NCBI RefSeq assembly: GCF_006716815.1
Contig: NZ_VFPS01000002.1
Coordinates: forward strand, 434,001-498,000
Direction: 5' to 3'
DNA length: 64,000 nucleotides
DNA from: Microbacterium lacticum
GTDB taxonomy: Bacteria > Actinomycetota > Actinomycetes > Actinomycetales > Microbacteriaceae
How positions within the stretch are numbered: the first letter of the stretch is position 1; each line of letters starts with the position of its first letter. The notes under the pieces were generated by a model. It searched no databases and was not told the origin of the DNA. It worked only from the letters and a program-made list of their open reading frames with translations. Positions 41,687 through 53,367 of the stretch are shown here, one piece after another. The position numbers and the translations under genes are program-made.

Positions 41687-42910
41687 TCACTGCCGGTACG
41701 ACGAGAGGAAGTTCCCGAGGCGCTCGATGGCCTCGGTGAGCACCCGCGCTTCGGGCAGCGTGACGATCCGCAGGTGATCGGGTGTCGGCCAGTTGAAACC
41801 GGTGCCCTGCACGAGCAGCACGTGCTCCGCGACGAGGAAGTCGTAGACGAGCTTCGCGTCGTCGTGGATCTCGTACACCTCGGGATCCAGCCGCGGGAAG
41901 GCGTACAGCGCCCCCGCGGGCTTGTGGCACGAGACGCCCGGGATGGCCTCGAGGCCCTCCCACGCGGCATCCCGCTGCTCGTGCAGCCGCCCGGTGGGCA
42001 TGATGAGCGCGTCGATCGACTGCACGCCCGACAGCGCCGCCTGTACGGCGTGCTGGGCGGGGACGTTCGGGCACAGGCGGGTCGAGGCGAGCAGTTGGAT
42101 GCCCTGCAGGAACCCCTCGGCGTGCCGCTTCGGCCCGGTGATCACCATCCAACCCGAGCGGTATCCGGCCACGCGGTACGTCTTGGAGAGCCCGTTGAAG
42201 GTGAGGCAGAGGAGGTCGGGCGCGAGCGTCGCGAGCGGGATGTGCACCGCGTCGTCGAAGAGGATGCGGTCGTAGATCTCGTCGGAGAGGAGCAGCAGCT
42301 CGTGCTCGCGGGCGATCTCGACGATGCCCTCGAGCACCTCGCGTGAGTACACGGCGCCGGTGGGATTGTTCGGGTTGATCACGACGATCGCCTTGGTGCG
42401 GTCGGTGATCTTCGCGCGGATGTCGTCGAGCGAGGGCTCCCAGCCGTTCTCGCTCTCGCACAGGTAGTGCACCGCGGTGCCCCCGGCGAGGCTCGTCATC
42501 GCCGTCCAGAGCGGATAGTCGGGCGCGGGGATCAGCACCTCGTCGCCGGTGTCGAGGAGGGCCTGCATCGTCATGGTGATGAGCTCGGACACGCCGTTGC
42601 CGAGGTAGACGTCGTCGGGGTCGAACTTCGGGAAGCCCGGCACCTCCTCGTAGCGCGAGACGACCGCTCGGCGGGCCGACATGATGCCGCGGCTGTCGCT
42701 GTAGCCGTGCGCGTGCGGCACGGCCTCGATCATGTCGCGGACGATCTGGTACGGCGCCTCGAAGCCGAAGATCGCGGGGTTGCCTGTGTTGAGCTTCAGG
42801 ATCCGGTGCCCGTCGGCCTCCAGCCGGTCGGCCTCGACCAGTGCGGCGCCGCGGATCTCGTAGAGGACGTCCTTGAGCTTCGACGACTGGTCCAGGATGC
42901 GCGGGGTCAT
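41687..42910 (-). CDS. pyridoxal-phosphate aminotransferase, alanine aminotransferase (AlaA) type
   Basis: Class I/II aminotransferase of 407 residues. The cofactor lysine is in FNGLSKTYRVAGYRSGWM (near residue 240). Other motifs are IPAPDYPLWTAMTSLAGG, IVVINPNNPTGAVYSREVLE and LLLSDEIYDRILFDD. The overall sequence fits the glutamate-pyruvate aminotransferase AlaA/AlaT group (for example Mtb AspC/Rv0337c), linking pyruvate, alanine and 2-oxoglutarate. It stands alone with a TATTCT hexamer upstream. Confidence 0.9.
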   Translation of the reverse strand: MTPRILDQSSKLKDVLYEIRGAALVEADRLEADGHRILKLNTGNPAIFGFEAPYQIVRDMIEAVPHAHGYSDSRGIMSARRAVVSRYEEVPGFPKFDPDDVYLGNGVSELITMTMQALLDTGDEVLIPAPDYPLWTAMTSLAGGTAVHYLCESENGWEPSLDDIRAKITDRTKAIVVINPNNPTGAVYSREVLEGIVEIAREHELLLLSDEIYDRILFDDAVHIPLATLAPDLLCLTFNGLSKTYRVAGYRSGWMVITGPKRHAEGFLQGIQLLASTRLCPNVPAQHAVQAALSGVQSIDALIMPTGRLHEQRDAAWEGLEAIPGVSCHKPAGALYAFPRLDPEVYEIHDDAKLVYDFLVAEHVLLVQGTGFNWPTPDHLRIVTLPEARVLTEAIERLGNFLSSYRQ

Positions 42911-42916
42911 CCGTTC

Positions 42917-42922
42917 AGAATA
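42917..42922 (-). promoter_or_regulatory. -10 hexamer of the aminotransferase gene
   Basis: TATTCT on the minus strand, 6 nt before the ATG at 42910. Leaderless-type spacing and the most AT-rich of these boxes. Confidence 0.5.
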
Positions 42923-42972
42923 TCCCCGCCCTCACCGGGCCAATCGCCGCGCCGTGGCCTCGAGGCCGCGAC

Positions 42973-45774
<2,802 letters not shown>

Positions 45775-45930
45775 GGAGGATCTCCATACGTTCGGGGGCC
45801 GGCGGCACGGGATGCCACCGTTGGCGCGCGCGGCACGCGCGACACGACTTCCTATGTTATGCGGTCGTGACCTTGATGCGCGCTGTATGCGGGTGTGCGC
45901 CGCCCCGGCCCGGCCGGGAGGGCGCCGACG

Positions 45931-45936
45931 TAGGAT
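45931..45936 (+). promoter_or_regulatory. -10 hexamer of the coiled-coil protein gene
   Basis: TAGGAT lies 6 nt before the ATG at 45943. Leaderless-type spacing. Confidence 0.5.
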
Positions 45937-45942
45937 CGTGCC

Positions 45943-47265
45943 ATGACCGGATTCTGGGGCACCCGTAAGAAGGAGCGCGAACAGCTCGCCGCGCAGGACG
46001 CCGACCTCGGCCGCCGGGCCGACGCGGCCCTCGTCGCCGCCGACGAGAGGCTCCGCACCACCGACGACGAGCTCACCTTCGCCGAGCTCGAACTCGGCCG
46101 TGACGCGACGCGGGATCTCCGCGACGCGCTCGTCGCCGTCCGCACGCATCTGCGCGAGGCGTTCCAGCTGAACCAGCTCAACCACGACGAGATCCCCGAC
46201 ACCCCGGAGGAGGCGCGCACCCGCAACGCCCGCATCGTGCAGCTGTGCGAGTGGGCCGAGGAGCTCCTCGACGACCGCCTCGAGGCGCTCGCCGAGCCGG
46301 TCGCCCGCGCGCGGCGCGCCCCGGAGATCATCGCCGGCATCCGCGCCGACGTGTCGCGCGAGCGCGCGCGCGTCGCGCGCGCCGAGGCGACGCTCGCCCG
46401 CGTCGAGGCGCGCTACTCCCCCGCGGCGCTGCGGAAGATCTCCGGGAACCCGCGCGAGGCGGCGCAGCTGCTCGAGTTCGCCACGCACGGCGCCGACATC
46501 TCCGAGGCCCGGCGCGAGTCGGGTCAGCGCGAGCAGGCGAACCTCGCACTCGAGACCGCGATCGAGGCATCCCGCCGCGCGACGACCCTCCTCGACGCGG
46601 TCGACGCGTTCGAGATCGAGGCCCTGCGGGCGGAGTCGACCCTCGACGCGATCGTGGAGGACTCGCGCGACGACCTCATCGCCGCGCGCGATCTGGAGCA
46701 CCTCCCGGCGGTCGGCAGCGCGATGGCGACGCTCGAGCGCGAGCTCGGCGCCCTCACGCCCGCCGGCGACAAGCCTGACCCGTTCACCGAGCTGACGCGC
46801 CTGCGCGAGGCGAATGCGGCGCTGGATGCCATCGTCGCGAAGGCCCGCGAGCGTGCCGCCCGCCCCGTGCCGCCCGAGTCGCACGTGCGACACGCGATAG
46901 ACGACGCCGACCGCCAGCTGGGCGTCGCCCGCACCGTCATCTCGGGCCACCGCGGCTGGATCGGCGCCGACGCGCGCACCCGGCTCGCCGAAGCCGAGCG
47001 GCTGCGACTCGACCTTGGCGCCCTCGCGGCGACGCCGATCGACGAGGACGACCGCGAGCAGGCGCTCGCCGACGCGCGGCGCTGCGGGCAGCTCGCCGCG
47101 GAGGCCCTGCAGCTCGCGCAGCGCGACATCGACTCGTCGCGCCCGAACGACGGCGGCTGGGGTGGCCCGGGCGCCGGCGGTCAGCGCGGCGGCGGCAACG
47201 GCATCGCCAGCGGCATCCTCGGCGGCCTCGTCATCGGCTCGATCCTCGACGGCATCTTCGACTGA
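45943..47265 (+). CDS. coiled-coil protein with hydrophobic Gly-rich C-terminus
   Basis: A 440-residue, mostly alpha-helical, highly charged protein with long heptad-like stretches (about residues 10-380). It ends in a glycine-rich linker ([17 protein letters not shown]) and a short hydrophobic tail, [17 protein letters not shown]. The helical part resembles the region that follows the TPM phosphatase domain in actinobacterial TPM-domain membrane proteins, but the TPM domain and signal peptide are absent. It may associate with the membrane through the tail. Function unknown. Confidence 0.7.
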   Translation: MTGFWGTRKKEREQLAAQDADLGRRADAALVAADERLRTTDDELTFAELELGRDATRDLRDALVAVRTHLREAFQLNQLNHDEIPDTPEEARTRNARIVQLCEWAEELLDDRLEALAEPVARARRAPEIIAGIRADVSRERARVARAEATLARVEARYSPAALRKISGNPREAAQLLEFATHGADISEARRESGQREQANLALETAIEASRRATTLLDAVDAFEIEALRAESTLDAIVEDSRDDLIAARDLEHLPAVGSAMATLERELGALTPAGDKPDPFTELTRLREANAALDAIVAKARERAARPVPPESHVRHAIDDADRQLGVARTVISGHRGWIGADARTRLAEAERLRLDLGALAATPIDEDDREQALADARRCGQLAAEALQLAQRDIDSSRPNDGGWGGPGAGGQRGGGNGIASGILGGLVIGSILDGIFD

Positions 47266-47288
47266 CGCGCGCCCCTCGCGGGCGCCGC

Positions 47289-47365
47289 GCAGAATCGCAG
47301 AACGACAGCAGAATCGGATGCCACGAGCCGTGGCATCCGATTCTGTTGCGCTTTTCCGATTCTGC
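47289..47365. terminator. nested hairpin built on an inverted GGATGCC pair
   Basis: A perfect 16-bp stem (47309-47324 with 47330-47345) and 5-nt loop, holding GGATGCC and GGCATCC, sits inside a second inverted pair of 9 nt (47289-47297 with 47357-47365). CTTTT follows the inner stem. It lies between convergent genes and can serve both as terminator. Confidence 0.8.
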
Positions 47366-47391
47366 TTGCCCGCGCGTCCCGCGGGCGAGCG

Positions 47392-48057
47392 TCAGGAGGC
47401 GAGCTCCTCCGCGGCGGGCGGGGCGCTGGCGAGCAGCGAGATCACGCCGTAGTCCCAGCCCTTGCGGCGGTAGACGACGCTCGGGTGGTCACTGCGCGCG
47501 TCGATGAAGAGGAAGAAGTCGTGCCCGACGAGCTCCATCCGATCGACGGCCTCCTCGACGGTCATCCACTCCGCATCGAAGTGCTTGTTGCGGATGACGA
47601 CGGGCGTGTAGTCCTCGCCGTCCTCGCCGTCGCCGACGATCGGGATGCTGCCGGTGGCGACCGCACGCAGCACGTCGACCGAGGCGGGCTGCACGTCGAT
47701 GCCTTCGATCGCGCCGCTGCCCTTGTCGAGCTTCGCGCCTCGCGGGTGGTTGCGCGCGTCGATGCGCTTGTCCTTCGCGCGGCGGAGCTGCTCGGCGAGC
47801 TTGTCGACGGCGAGGTCGAGCGCCACGAACTTGTCGCTGTCGGTCGCCTCGGCCCGGACGACGGGGCCCGTACCGGTGACGGTCAGCTCGACCGTCTCGT
47901 CTTCGCGCGCACCGTTGTGATAGGCCCGGTGGGTGACCTTGATGTCGAGTCGCTGCGCCCGGGGGGCGATGTTCTCGATGCGGAGGGATTTCTCTTCGGC
48001 GACGGTGCGGAATCGATCCGAGATGCTGACACCTACGCCGACGATGCTGGTTTCCAT
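47392..48057 (-). CDS. hpf: ribosome hibernation-promoting factor, long form
   Basis: A 221-residue HPF/RaiA-family protein that pairs and silences 70S ribosomes in stationary phase. The N-terminal domain (about 1-105) contains GVSISDRFRTVAEEKSLRIE and the basic strand region. The C-terminal dimerisation domain (about 165-215) contains VVIRNKHFDAEWMTVEEAVD and HDFFLFIDARSDHPSVVYRR. It corresponds to Rv3241c, in the same order between secA and comF. An inverted repeat lies in its upstream region. Confidence 0.93.
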   Translation of the reverse strand: METSIVGVGVSISDRFRTVAEEKSLRIENIAPRAQRLDIKVTHRAYHNGAREDETVELTVTGTGPVVRAEATDSDKFVALDLAVDKLAEQLRRAKDKRIDARNHPRGAKLDKGSGAIEGIDVQPASVDVLRAVATGSIPIVGDGEDGEDYTPVVIRNKHFDAEWMTVEEAVDRMELVGHDFFLFIDARSDHPSVVYRRKGWDYGVISLLASAPPAAEELAS

Positions 48058-48075
48058 CCTTGACCCCCTAGTTCC

Positions 48076-48112
48076 GGGTTCTCCGCCTTCCCACGAGGTC
48101 AAGGGAGAACCC
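48076..48112. promoter_or_regulatory. inverted repeat upstream of hpf
   Basis: Perfect 8-nt arms GGGTTCTC (48076-48083) and its complement (48105-48112), separated by 21 nt, 18-55 nt before the hpf ATG. It may be a regulator site or an RNA hairpin in the leader; no known consensus was matched. Confidence 0.4.
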
Positions 48113-48158
48113 TGAGTTCGCCTTGGTCTCCCCACGCTACCGGGGTGCACGCCCCCTG

Positions 48159-48890
48159 TCACCTGCCAGTTGCCGTGAGAAACCGTCGGCGCGGCGTGGA
48201 TGCCACCGTCGCCGCCCCGACCACGCGGGCGCCCCCGGCCGACAGCGCCCGTGCCGCCTCCCGCAGGGTCGCTCCGGTGGTCACGATGTCGTCGACGAGG
48301 AGCACCGCGCGCCCCGCGAGCCGCGTGTCCCACCCGCGGCCGAGCCGCATGCTGCCGGTGACGTTGCGCTCCCGATCCTCGGCGCCGAGCCCGCGCTGAT
48401 CGGCCGCCCGAACACCCGCCCGAAGAGCGCGCTGCGGGTGCAGTCCGGCGTGACGGGCGAGCAGCTCGACCACCCGGTATCCGCGGCGGCGCATCGCGCC
48501 GGGCGACGTCGGCACCGGCACGACGATCACCGGCTCTCCCGGTCCGCCGGCGAGCGCCGCGTGCGCGGCCGCGCGGAGTGCGACGGCGAGGGGTGCGGCG
48601 AGGGCGGTGCGCCCCTCCTCCTTATAGGCGCGGAGCACCCGGGCGACGACCCCCTCGAACGGCAGCCCCGCGAACACGGTGAAGGTCCCGCCGAGCGCCC
48701 GCGTGCGCACCTCGGGCTGCAGCGCCGCGCGGCAGGGCGCGCACAGCGTCGCATCGGCCAGGTCGCAGCCGGCGCACCACGTCGGGAAGACGAGCGAGAG
48801 CGCACCGGCCAGCGCGTCGCGTGCCGCCGCGGCGAGCGGCGCGACGGGCGTCGGTGCGGCGGGCGGATGCCCGGAGGAGGCGGAACGCAT
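48159..48890 (-). CDS. comF: ComF family phosphoribosyltransferase-like protein
   Basis: A 243-residue ComFC-type protein. The N-terminal zinc finger is FPTWCAGCDLADATLCAPC (four Cys, near residue 38), followed by the YKEEGRTALAAPLA region and the type I PRTase loop LAGRAVLLVDDIVTTGATLR (near 205). Homologues are required for DNA uptake in transformable bacteria and bind single-stranded DNA in some. The ATG at 48890 is used; a longer frame would start inside the repeated upstream element. It shares the CTCCCCAG-N22-CACAGAT element with the two AbiEi/DUF559-type genes. Confidence 0.9.
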   Translation of the reverse strand: MRSASSGHPPAAPTPVAPLAAAARDALAGALSLVFPTWCAGCDLADATLCAPCRAALQPEVRTRALGGTFTVFAGLPFEGVVARVLRAYKEEGRTALAAPLAVALRAAAHAALAGGPGEPVIVVPVPTSPGAMRRRGYRVVELLARHAGLHPQRALRAGVRAADQRGLGAEDRERNVTGSMRLGRGWDTRLAGRAVLLVDDIVTTGATLREAARALSAGGARVVGAATVASTPRRRFLTATGR

Positions 48891-48941
48891 GATCGCCCCA
48901 GCCTCCCCGCCCCGGCGCCCGCACGGACGCGCGTCGCCCGC

Positions 48942-48978
48942 ATCTGTGGACGGATTCCGCCGATCGCCGCCTGGGGAG
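48942..48978 (-). promoter_or_regulatory. bipartite upstream element CTCCCCAG-N22-CACAGAT of comF
   Basis: Octamer at 48971-48978 and heptamer at 48942-48948 in the comF sense, ending 51 nt before the ATG at 48890. The wider 39-bp segment 48940-48978 matches 4295-4333 at 34 positions. Inferred promoter or operator common to three genes. Confidence 0.62.
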
Positions 48979-49013
48979 GAGGCGAGGGACAAAGTCGCCG
49001 CGAGGCGGTCGGG

Positions 49014-50729
49014 TCAGCGCGGCGAGCCCTGCTGGACCGCGAGCACGACGATGCCGGAGGCGACGTTCTGCCAGTTCGAGCCCTGCTGCGAGTACAGCTC
49101 CCCGGCCGCATCGCGCACGCGCACCGCGCCCGACTGCGTGCCGCCGGCGACGCTCGTCACGGCCTCGGGGATGCGCTGAGTGTCACCGAAGCCGCCGAGC
49201 TTCTGGGTGAGGAGCGACGGGGTGTCCTGGCTCGAGGTCACGGCGGCGAGGGTCGAGGAGTCGAGCCACGTCAGCGCCGTGCCCGGGCCCGGGAGGACGG
49301 CGATGACCTTGGTCGCGCCGAGCCCCGTCGGCACGCCATCGCGGTCGCGGAGGACACCCGCCACCCAGATCGCCCACCGCTCCCCGTCGCGCACGATCGC
49401 CGCGAGGCGGGTGCCGTCGCGCGAGATGCGCTGCGCCGCGAGCTGCGACGCCGCGGGCCACGCATCGGGCAGCAGCACCTCGGTGCCGCCCGGACCGAAC
49501 GCCACGACCGCCGAGGGCGCACCGGCGGGAACCGACCAGATGTAGCCGCCCGGGTCGACCGACGGCGCGACGAGTCCCGGTCGGGCGTCGAGCCAGGTGA
49601 CCGTGCCGTCGCTGCCGACCTCTGACACCGCGCCGGTCGTGTCGCGCACCGCCGCGACGGTGCGGTCGGCGTTCATCTCGATGTCGGCGGCGGCGACCTG
49701 CAGCAGCGCGCTGGAGAGCCCGGGCAGCTCCTCGATCGAGCCGCCGGAGGCGCCCGAGGCGAACCCGAACGCGTCGGCCGTGCGCACGAGCGGGCGCGAA
49801 TCGATGCGTGTCTGCCGCACCGTGACGGTGTCGGCGGCCAGCGGCTGCTCGTCGACGAGCATGTCGACCTGGTCGATGCCGGTCGGCGCGAGGCTCGTCT
49901 CGAGCTGGGTCTGCATGCGGCTGAGCGCCTCGCGTCCGAGGGCGCGCGCCCCCTCCTGCAGAGAGACCGAGGCCACGTTCGAGCGCACCGGCACCGCCAC
50001 CTGGGCGAGGCGTGCCCCGTCGACGAACGCGGTCGAGACGGCGCCCTCGAGCCAGGTGCTCGGTCCGCCGTTCACGAGGGCTTCGGCGATGCTCGTGGCC
50101 GCGTACTGCATCGGGAACCAGCGCGTGTCGGGCACGAGGTAGGTCCAGCTCGGGTCGAAGAACTGGAGGTCGTAGCTGCTGTAGACCCGCTCGAACCGGT
50201 TGCGGTCGAGCACGACGCCGTCGGGCGCCTTCGTGATGCGCCACTGCCCATCGTCCTGGCGTGCGAGGGTGAACGGCAGCGAGATGTCGCCCGCATCCCC
50301 TGCGACGGCGAGATCCCCCGCCTCGTCGACCGTGGCGACGGGGGTGACCGACAGAACGTATTCCCCCTCCGACACCTGGCGGAGCGCCCGATCGCCGGGG
50401 CGGTACACCGTGACCCCCGCCCGCGGGTTCCAGGTGCTCCGCAGGTCGCCGGCGAGGAACTCACGGGCGGTGCCCCAGTTGTCGGTCGGACCCGAGCCCG
50501 CCGCGATGAACCCCTCGACGATCTGCTCCGGCGTGGCATCCGGGCTCGGCTTGTCGGGGAAGAACACCACGCCGCCGTTCGTGCCGGCGTCGGGGATCGA
50601 CTTTCCCGCGTTGACGGGGCCCGACGTCGGCAGGCCCCCGCAGGCGGTGAGCACGATCAGCAGCAGCGCCGCGATCACCGTGGTCGCCGCGGCGCGCACC
50701 CGCGATCCGGGCTGCACCTCCGCGCGCAT
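49014..50729 (-). CDS. lpqB: LpqB family lipoprotein (GerMN and beta-propeller domains)
   Basis: A 571-residue exported lipoprotein. The signal peptide has the lipobox VLTACGG with Cys30. A GerMN/sporulation-type domain follows (about 100-290), and a beta-propeller covers the last 250 residues. LpqB modulates the MtrB kinase in Actinobacteria. Its ATG overlaps the last base of the mtrB stop, so it is translated together with mtrAB. No oddities seen. Confidence 0.93.
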   Translation of the reverse strand: MRAEVQPGSRVRAAATTVIAALLLIVLTACGGLPTSGPVNAGKSIPDAGTNGGVVFFPDKPSPDATPEQIVEGFIAAGSGPTDNWGTAREFLAGDLRSTWNPRAGVTVYRPGDRALRQVSEGEYVLSVTPVATVDEAGDLAVAGDAGDISLPFTLARQDDGQWRITKAPDGVVLDRNRFERVYSSYDLQFFDPSWTYLVPDTRWFPMQYAATSIAEALVNGGPSTWLEGAVSTAFVDGARLAQVAVPVRSNVASVSLQEGARALGREALSRMQTQLETSLAPTGIDQVDMLVDEQPLAADTVTVRQTRIDSRPLVRTADAFGFASGASGGSIEELPGLSSALLQVAAADIEMNADRTVAAVRDTTGAVSEVGSDGTVTWLDARPGLVAPSVDPGGYIWSVPAGAPSAVVAFGPGGTEVLLPDAWPAASQLAAQRISRDGTRLAAIVRDGERWAIWVAGVLRDRDGVPTGLGATKVIAVLPGPGTALTWLDSSTLAAVTSSQDTPSLLTQKLGGFGDTQRIPEAVTSVAGGTQSGAVRVRDAAGELYSQQGSNWQNVASGIVVLAVQQGSPR

Positions 50730-52483
50730 CACGATCGCCCCGCCGTCTCGGTCGAGGAAGCGGTCGAGGAGGAGGCGGTCGAGGATGCCTCGGACGCCGC
50801 CGCGGACGGCACCGCGATCGGCTGGGTGAGTCCGATGTCGTCGAGCGCGGCGCCGTCGTCGCCCGGGTCGACGGGGATCGGGGAGCCGAGCGCACCGTCT
50901 CCGACGACGCCCTGTCGCGGCAGGGTCAGCACGAAGTTCGTGCCGCGGCCGAGCTCCGACCACACCGAGAGGGTGCCGCCGTGCAGCCTGGCGTCACCGA
51001 GGGCGATGGAGAGTCCGAGGCCCGTGCCCCCGATCGTGCGCTTCCGCGACGGGTCGGCGCGCCAGAACCGGTCGAACACGCGCTCGGAGTCGGCCGCGCT
51101 CATGCCGAGGCCGTGGTCGCGCACCCCGATCGCGACGGCGCGCTGATCGCTGTCGACCGTGACGACGATGGGTCGCCCCTCGCCGTGCTCGATCGCATTG
51201 CCGAGCAGGTTGCGCACGATCCGTCGCACGCGGCGCGGGTCCATGTCCACCGGGGAGTAGCCTCCGGGCGCCACGAGGCGCACGTCGGAGCCGTGCTGCA
51301 GGGCGAGCTGATGCATCGAGGCGATCTCCTCCTCGGCGAGGTGCGCGAGGCTCGTCGGCTCGTTCTCCAGCTGCACCGAGCCGGCGTCGTAGCGGCTGAT
51401 CTCGAGGAGGTCGGTCAGCAGCACCTCGAAGCGCTGCACCTGCGCGTGCAGCAGCTCCGCGGCGCGCGCCGTCGACGGGTCGAACTCGTCGCGCCGATCG
51501 TTGAGCATGTCGCTGGCGAGCCGGATGGTCGTGAGCGGCGTCCGCAGCTCGTGCGAGACATCCGAGACGAACCGCTGCTGCACGAGCGACAGCTCGGCGA
51601 GCTCCTTGATCTGCGCCTCGATCGAGTCGGCCATCGCGTTGAACGAGCGGCCGAGCACAGCGAACTCGTCGTCGCCGCGCACCGGGAGCCGCACGCCCAG
51701 GTCTCCGCCGGCGAGGATGGCGCTCGTCTCGGCGGCCTGCGCGATCGGCACGGTGACGGTGCGCAGCACGACCCACGAGATCGCCCCGATGAGAAGCACG
51801 AGCCCCGCGCCGACGAGCCACAGCGTCACCTGCACGAACCGTAGCGTCTCCGCCTCCGAGGCGAGGTCGTACGCGAAGTAGAACTCGTACGCCCCCACTT
51901 CGGGCAGGATCAGCTGCTGTCCGATCACGACGCCCGGCACATCGGCGCGGCCGTCGTCGCCTTCGGGGAGGCCGATCGACTGCCACCAGCGCTTGTCGGG
52001 CCCCTGCTGCACCGTCATCCGCAGGCCGTCACTGATCATGTCGGCGGTGAGGCCGCCCCGGGCGAAGTCCTGCGGGGCGATCACCGACGGCTCGTTCGAG
52101 ATGCGGAACCCCGCGATCATGTCGGTGCCGGCCTGCCGGGTCATCGACAGCACCGCGGCATCCATCAGCGACTGCAGCGCCGCCGAGTCGCCGTCGACCT
52201 GCGCGGAGTCGAGGGTGCGCTGCGTCGCCGCCGTCGCGCGCGCCACCGACTCCTGCGCCTGCTCGACGCGCGATTCGAACAGGTCGTTCTGGATCGCGAG
52301 GGCCATCGTCACGAAGGCGCCGAGGATCGCGAACGCCGTGAGGGCGAGGGTGACGGCGAGGGTGCGGAACCGCAGCGAGCCGCGCCACGCGTGCGCGAAG
52401 CGCTCGGGCCACGAGCGCCAGCTGCGCCAGTCACGCCAGCCCCGAAGGCCCGGCGTGCGCACGGTGGCCGTCGTCGGCGGCAT
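50729..52483 (-). CDS. mtrB: two-component sensor histidine kinase MtrB
   Basis: A 584-residue membrane kinase. It has two membrane helices (about 43-65 and 220-241) that enclose an extracellular sensor region, a HAMP domain (about 242-295), the H-box FVSDVSHELRTPLTTI with His311, and a HATPase domain with RNLLGNAIEHGEG and GTGLGLSIALGDARLHGG. The C-terminal tail is rich in Ser/Thr/Ala. It pairs with MtrA to control cell-wall homeostasis and osmotic response and is directly downstream of mtrA. Confidence 0.95.
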   Translation of the reverse strand: MPPTTATVRTPGLRGWRDWRSWRSWPERFAHAWRGSLRFRTLAVTLALTAFAILGAFVTMALAIQNDLFESRVEQAQESVARATAATQRTLDSAQVDGDSAALQSLMDAAVLSMTRQAGTDMIAGFRISNEPSVIAPQDFARGGLTADMISDGLRMTVQQGPDKRWWQSIGLPEGDDGRADVPGVVIGQQLILPEVGAYEFYFAYDLASEAETLRFVQVTLWLVGAGLVLLIGAISWVVLRTVTVPIAQAAETSAILAGGDLGVRLPVRGDDEFAVLGRSFNAMADSIEAQIKELAELSLVQQRFVSDVSHELRTPLTTIRLASDMLNDRRDEFDPSTARAAELLHAQVQRFEVLLTDLLEISRYDAGSVQLENEPTSLAHLAEEEIASMHQLALQHGSDVRLVAPGGYSPVDMDPRRVRRIVRNLLGNAIEHGEGRPIVVTVDSDQRAVAIGVRDHGLGMSAADSERVFDRFWRADPSRKRTIGGTGLGLSIALGDARLHGGTLSVWSELGRGTNFVLTLPRQGVVGDGALGSPIPVDPGDDGAALDDIGLTQPIAVPSAAASEASSTASSSTASSTETAGRS

Positions 52484-52493
52484 GAGGACCCGG

Positions 52494-53174
52494 TCAGACC
52501 ACCGCGCCGGCGCGGTAGCCCACGCCCCGGACGGTCGAGACGATCTTGGGGTTGTCGGGGTCGATCTCGACCTTCGCGCGCAGGCGCTGCACGTGCACGT
52601 TCACGAGCCGGGTGTCGGCCTTGTAGTGGTAGCCCCACACCTGCTCGAGGAGCATCTCGCGCGAGAACACCTGCTGGGGCTTGGATGCCAGCGCCACGAG
52701 CAGTTCGAACTCGAGCGGCGTCAGGGCGATCGCGTCGTTGCCGCGGCGCACCTCGTGCGCGGCGACGTCGACGACGACGTCGCCGACCCGCAGCGTCTCG
52801 CTGTCGGCGGCGGTGCCGGGGCGCAGGCGCGTGCGGATGCGGGCGATGAGCTCCTTCGGGTTGAACGGCTTGACGATGTAGTCGTCGGCGCCCGACTCGA
52901 GCCCGCGCACCACGTCGGCGGTGTCGGTGCGTGCCGTCAGCATGATGATCGGCACGCCGGATTCGGCACGGATGCGGGTGCACACCTCGATACCGTCCAT
53001 TCCGGGCAGCATGAGGTCGAGGAGCACGAGGTCGGGGCGCTGTGCGCGCCATTCGTCGACGGCGGCGGCGCCGTCGGCGCAGAACACGGGCTCGAACCCC
53101 TCGGTTCGCAGCACGATGCCGATCATCTCCGCGAGCGCGGTGTCATCATCGACGACCAGGATGCGAGAAGTCAT
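52494..53174 (-). CDS. mtrA: two-component response regulator MtrA
   Basis: OmpR/PhoB-family regulator of 226 residues. The phosphorylation site is LLDLMLPGMDG with Asp53; the acidic pair is VDDD at 8-11 and the conserved Lys is in YIVKPFNPKEL. The C-terminal winged helix contains LTPLEFELLVALASKPQQVF and TVRGVGYRAG. It is the first gene of the mtrA-mtrB-lpqB operon. In Actinobacteria it controls cell division, wall remodelling and osmoprotection genes. Confidence 0.96.
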   Translation of the reverse strand: MTSRILVVDDDTALAEMIGIVLRTEGFEPVFCADGAAAVDEWRAQRPDLVLLDLMLPGMDGIEVCTRIRAESGVPIIMLTARTDTADVVRGLESGADDYIVKPFNPKELIARIRTRLRPGTAADSETLRVGDVVVDVAAHEVRRGNDAIALTPLEFELLVALASKPQQVFSREMLLEQVWGYHYKADTRLVNVHVQRLRAKVEIDPDNPKIVSTVRGVGYRAGAVV

Positions 53175-53367
53175 GGGGGCGGATACGTCCTTCGAGTCGG
53201 CGGGATGCCGCAGCGCGCAACGGGGATGCGCACCAATTACAGTATCGGACCCTCCTGACGGCGCGCCGTGCAGTGCCGTGTCGACACATTCCGACGCGGA
53301 TCACGCGCACGGGGCTGGCGAGGGCGCACAATCGCGAGCAGAGACCACTCGAACGAGAGGACCCACC

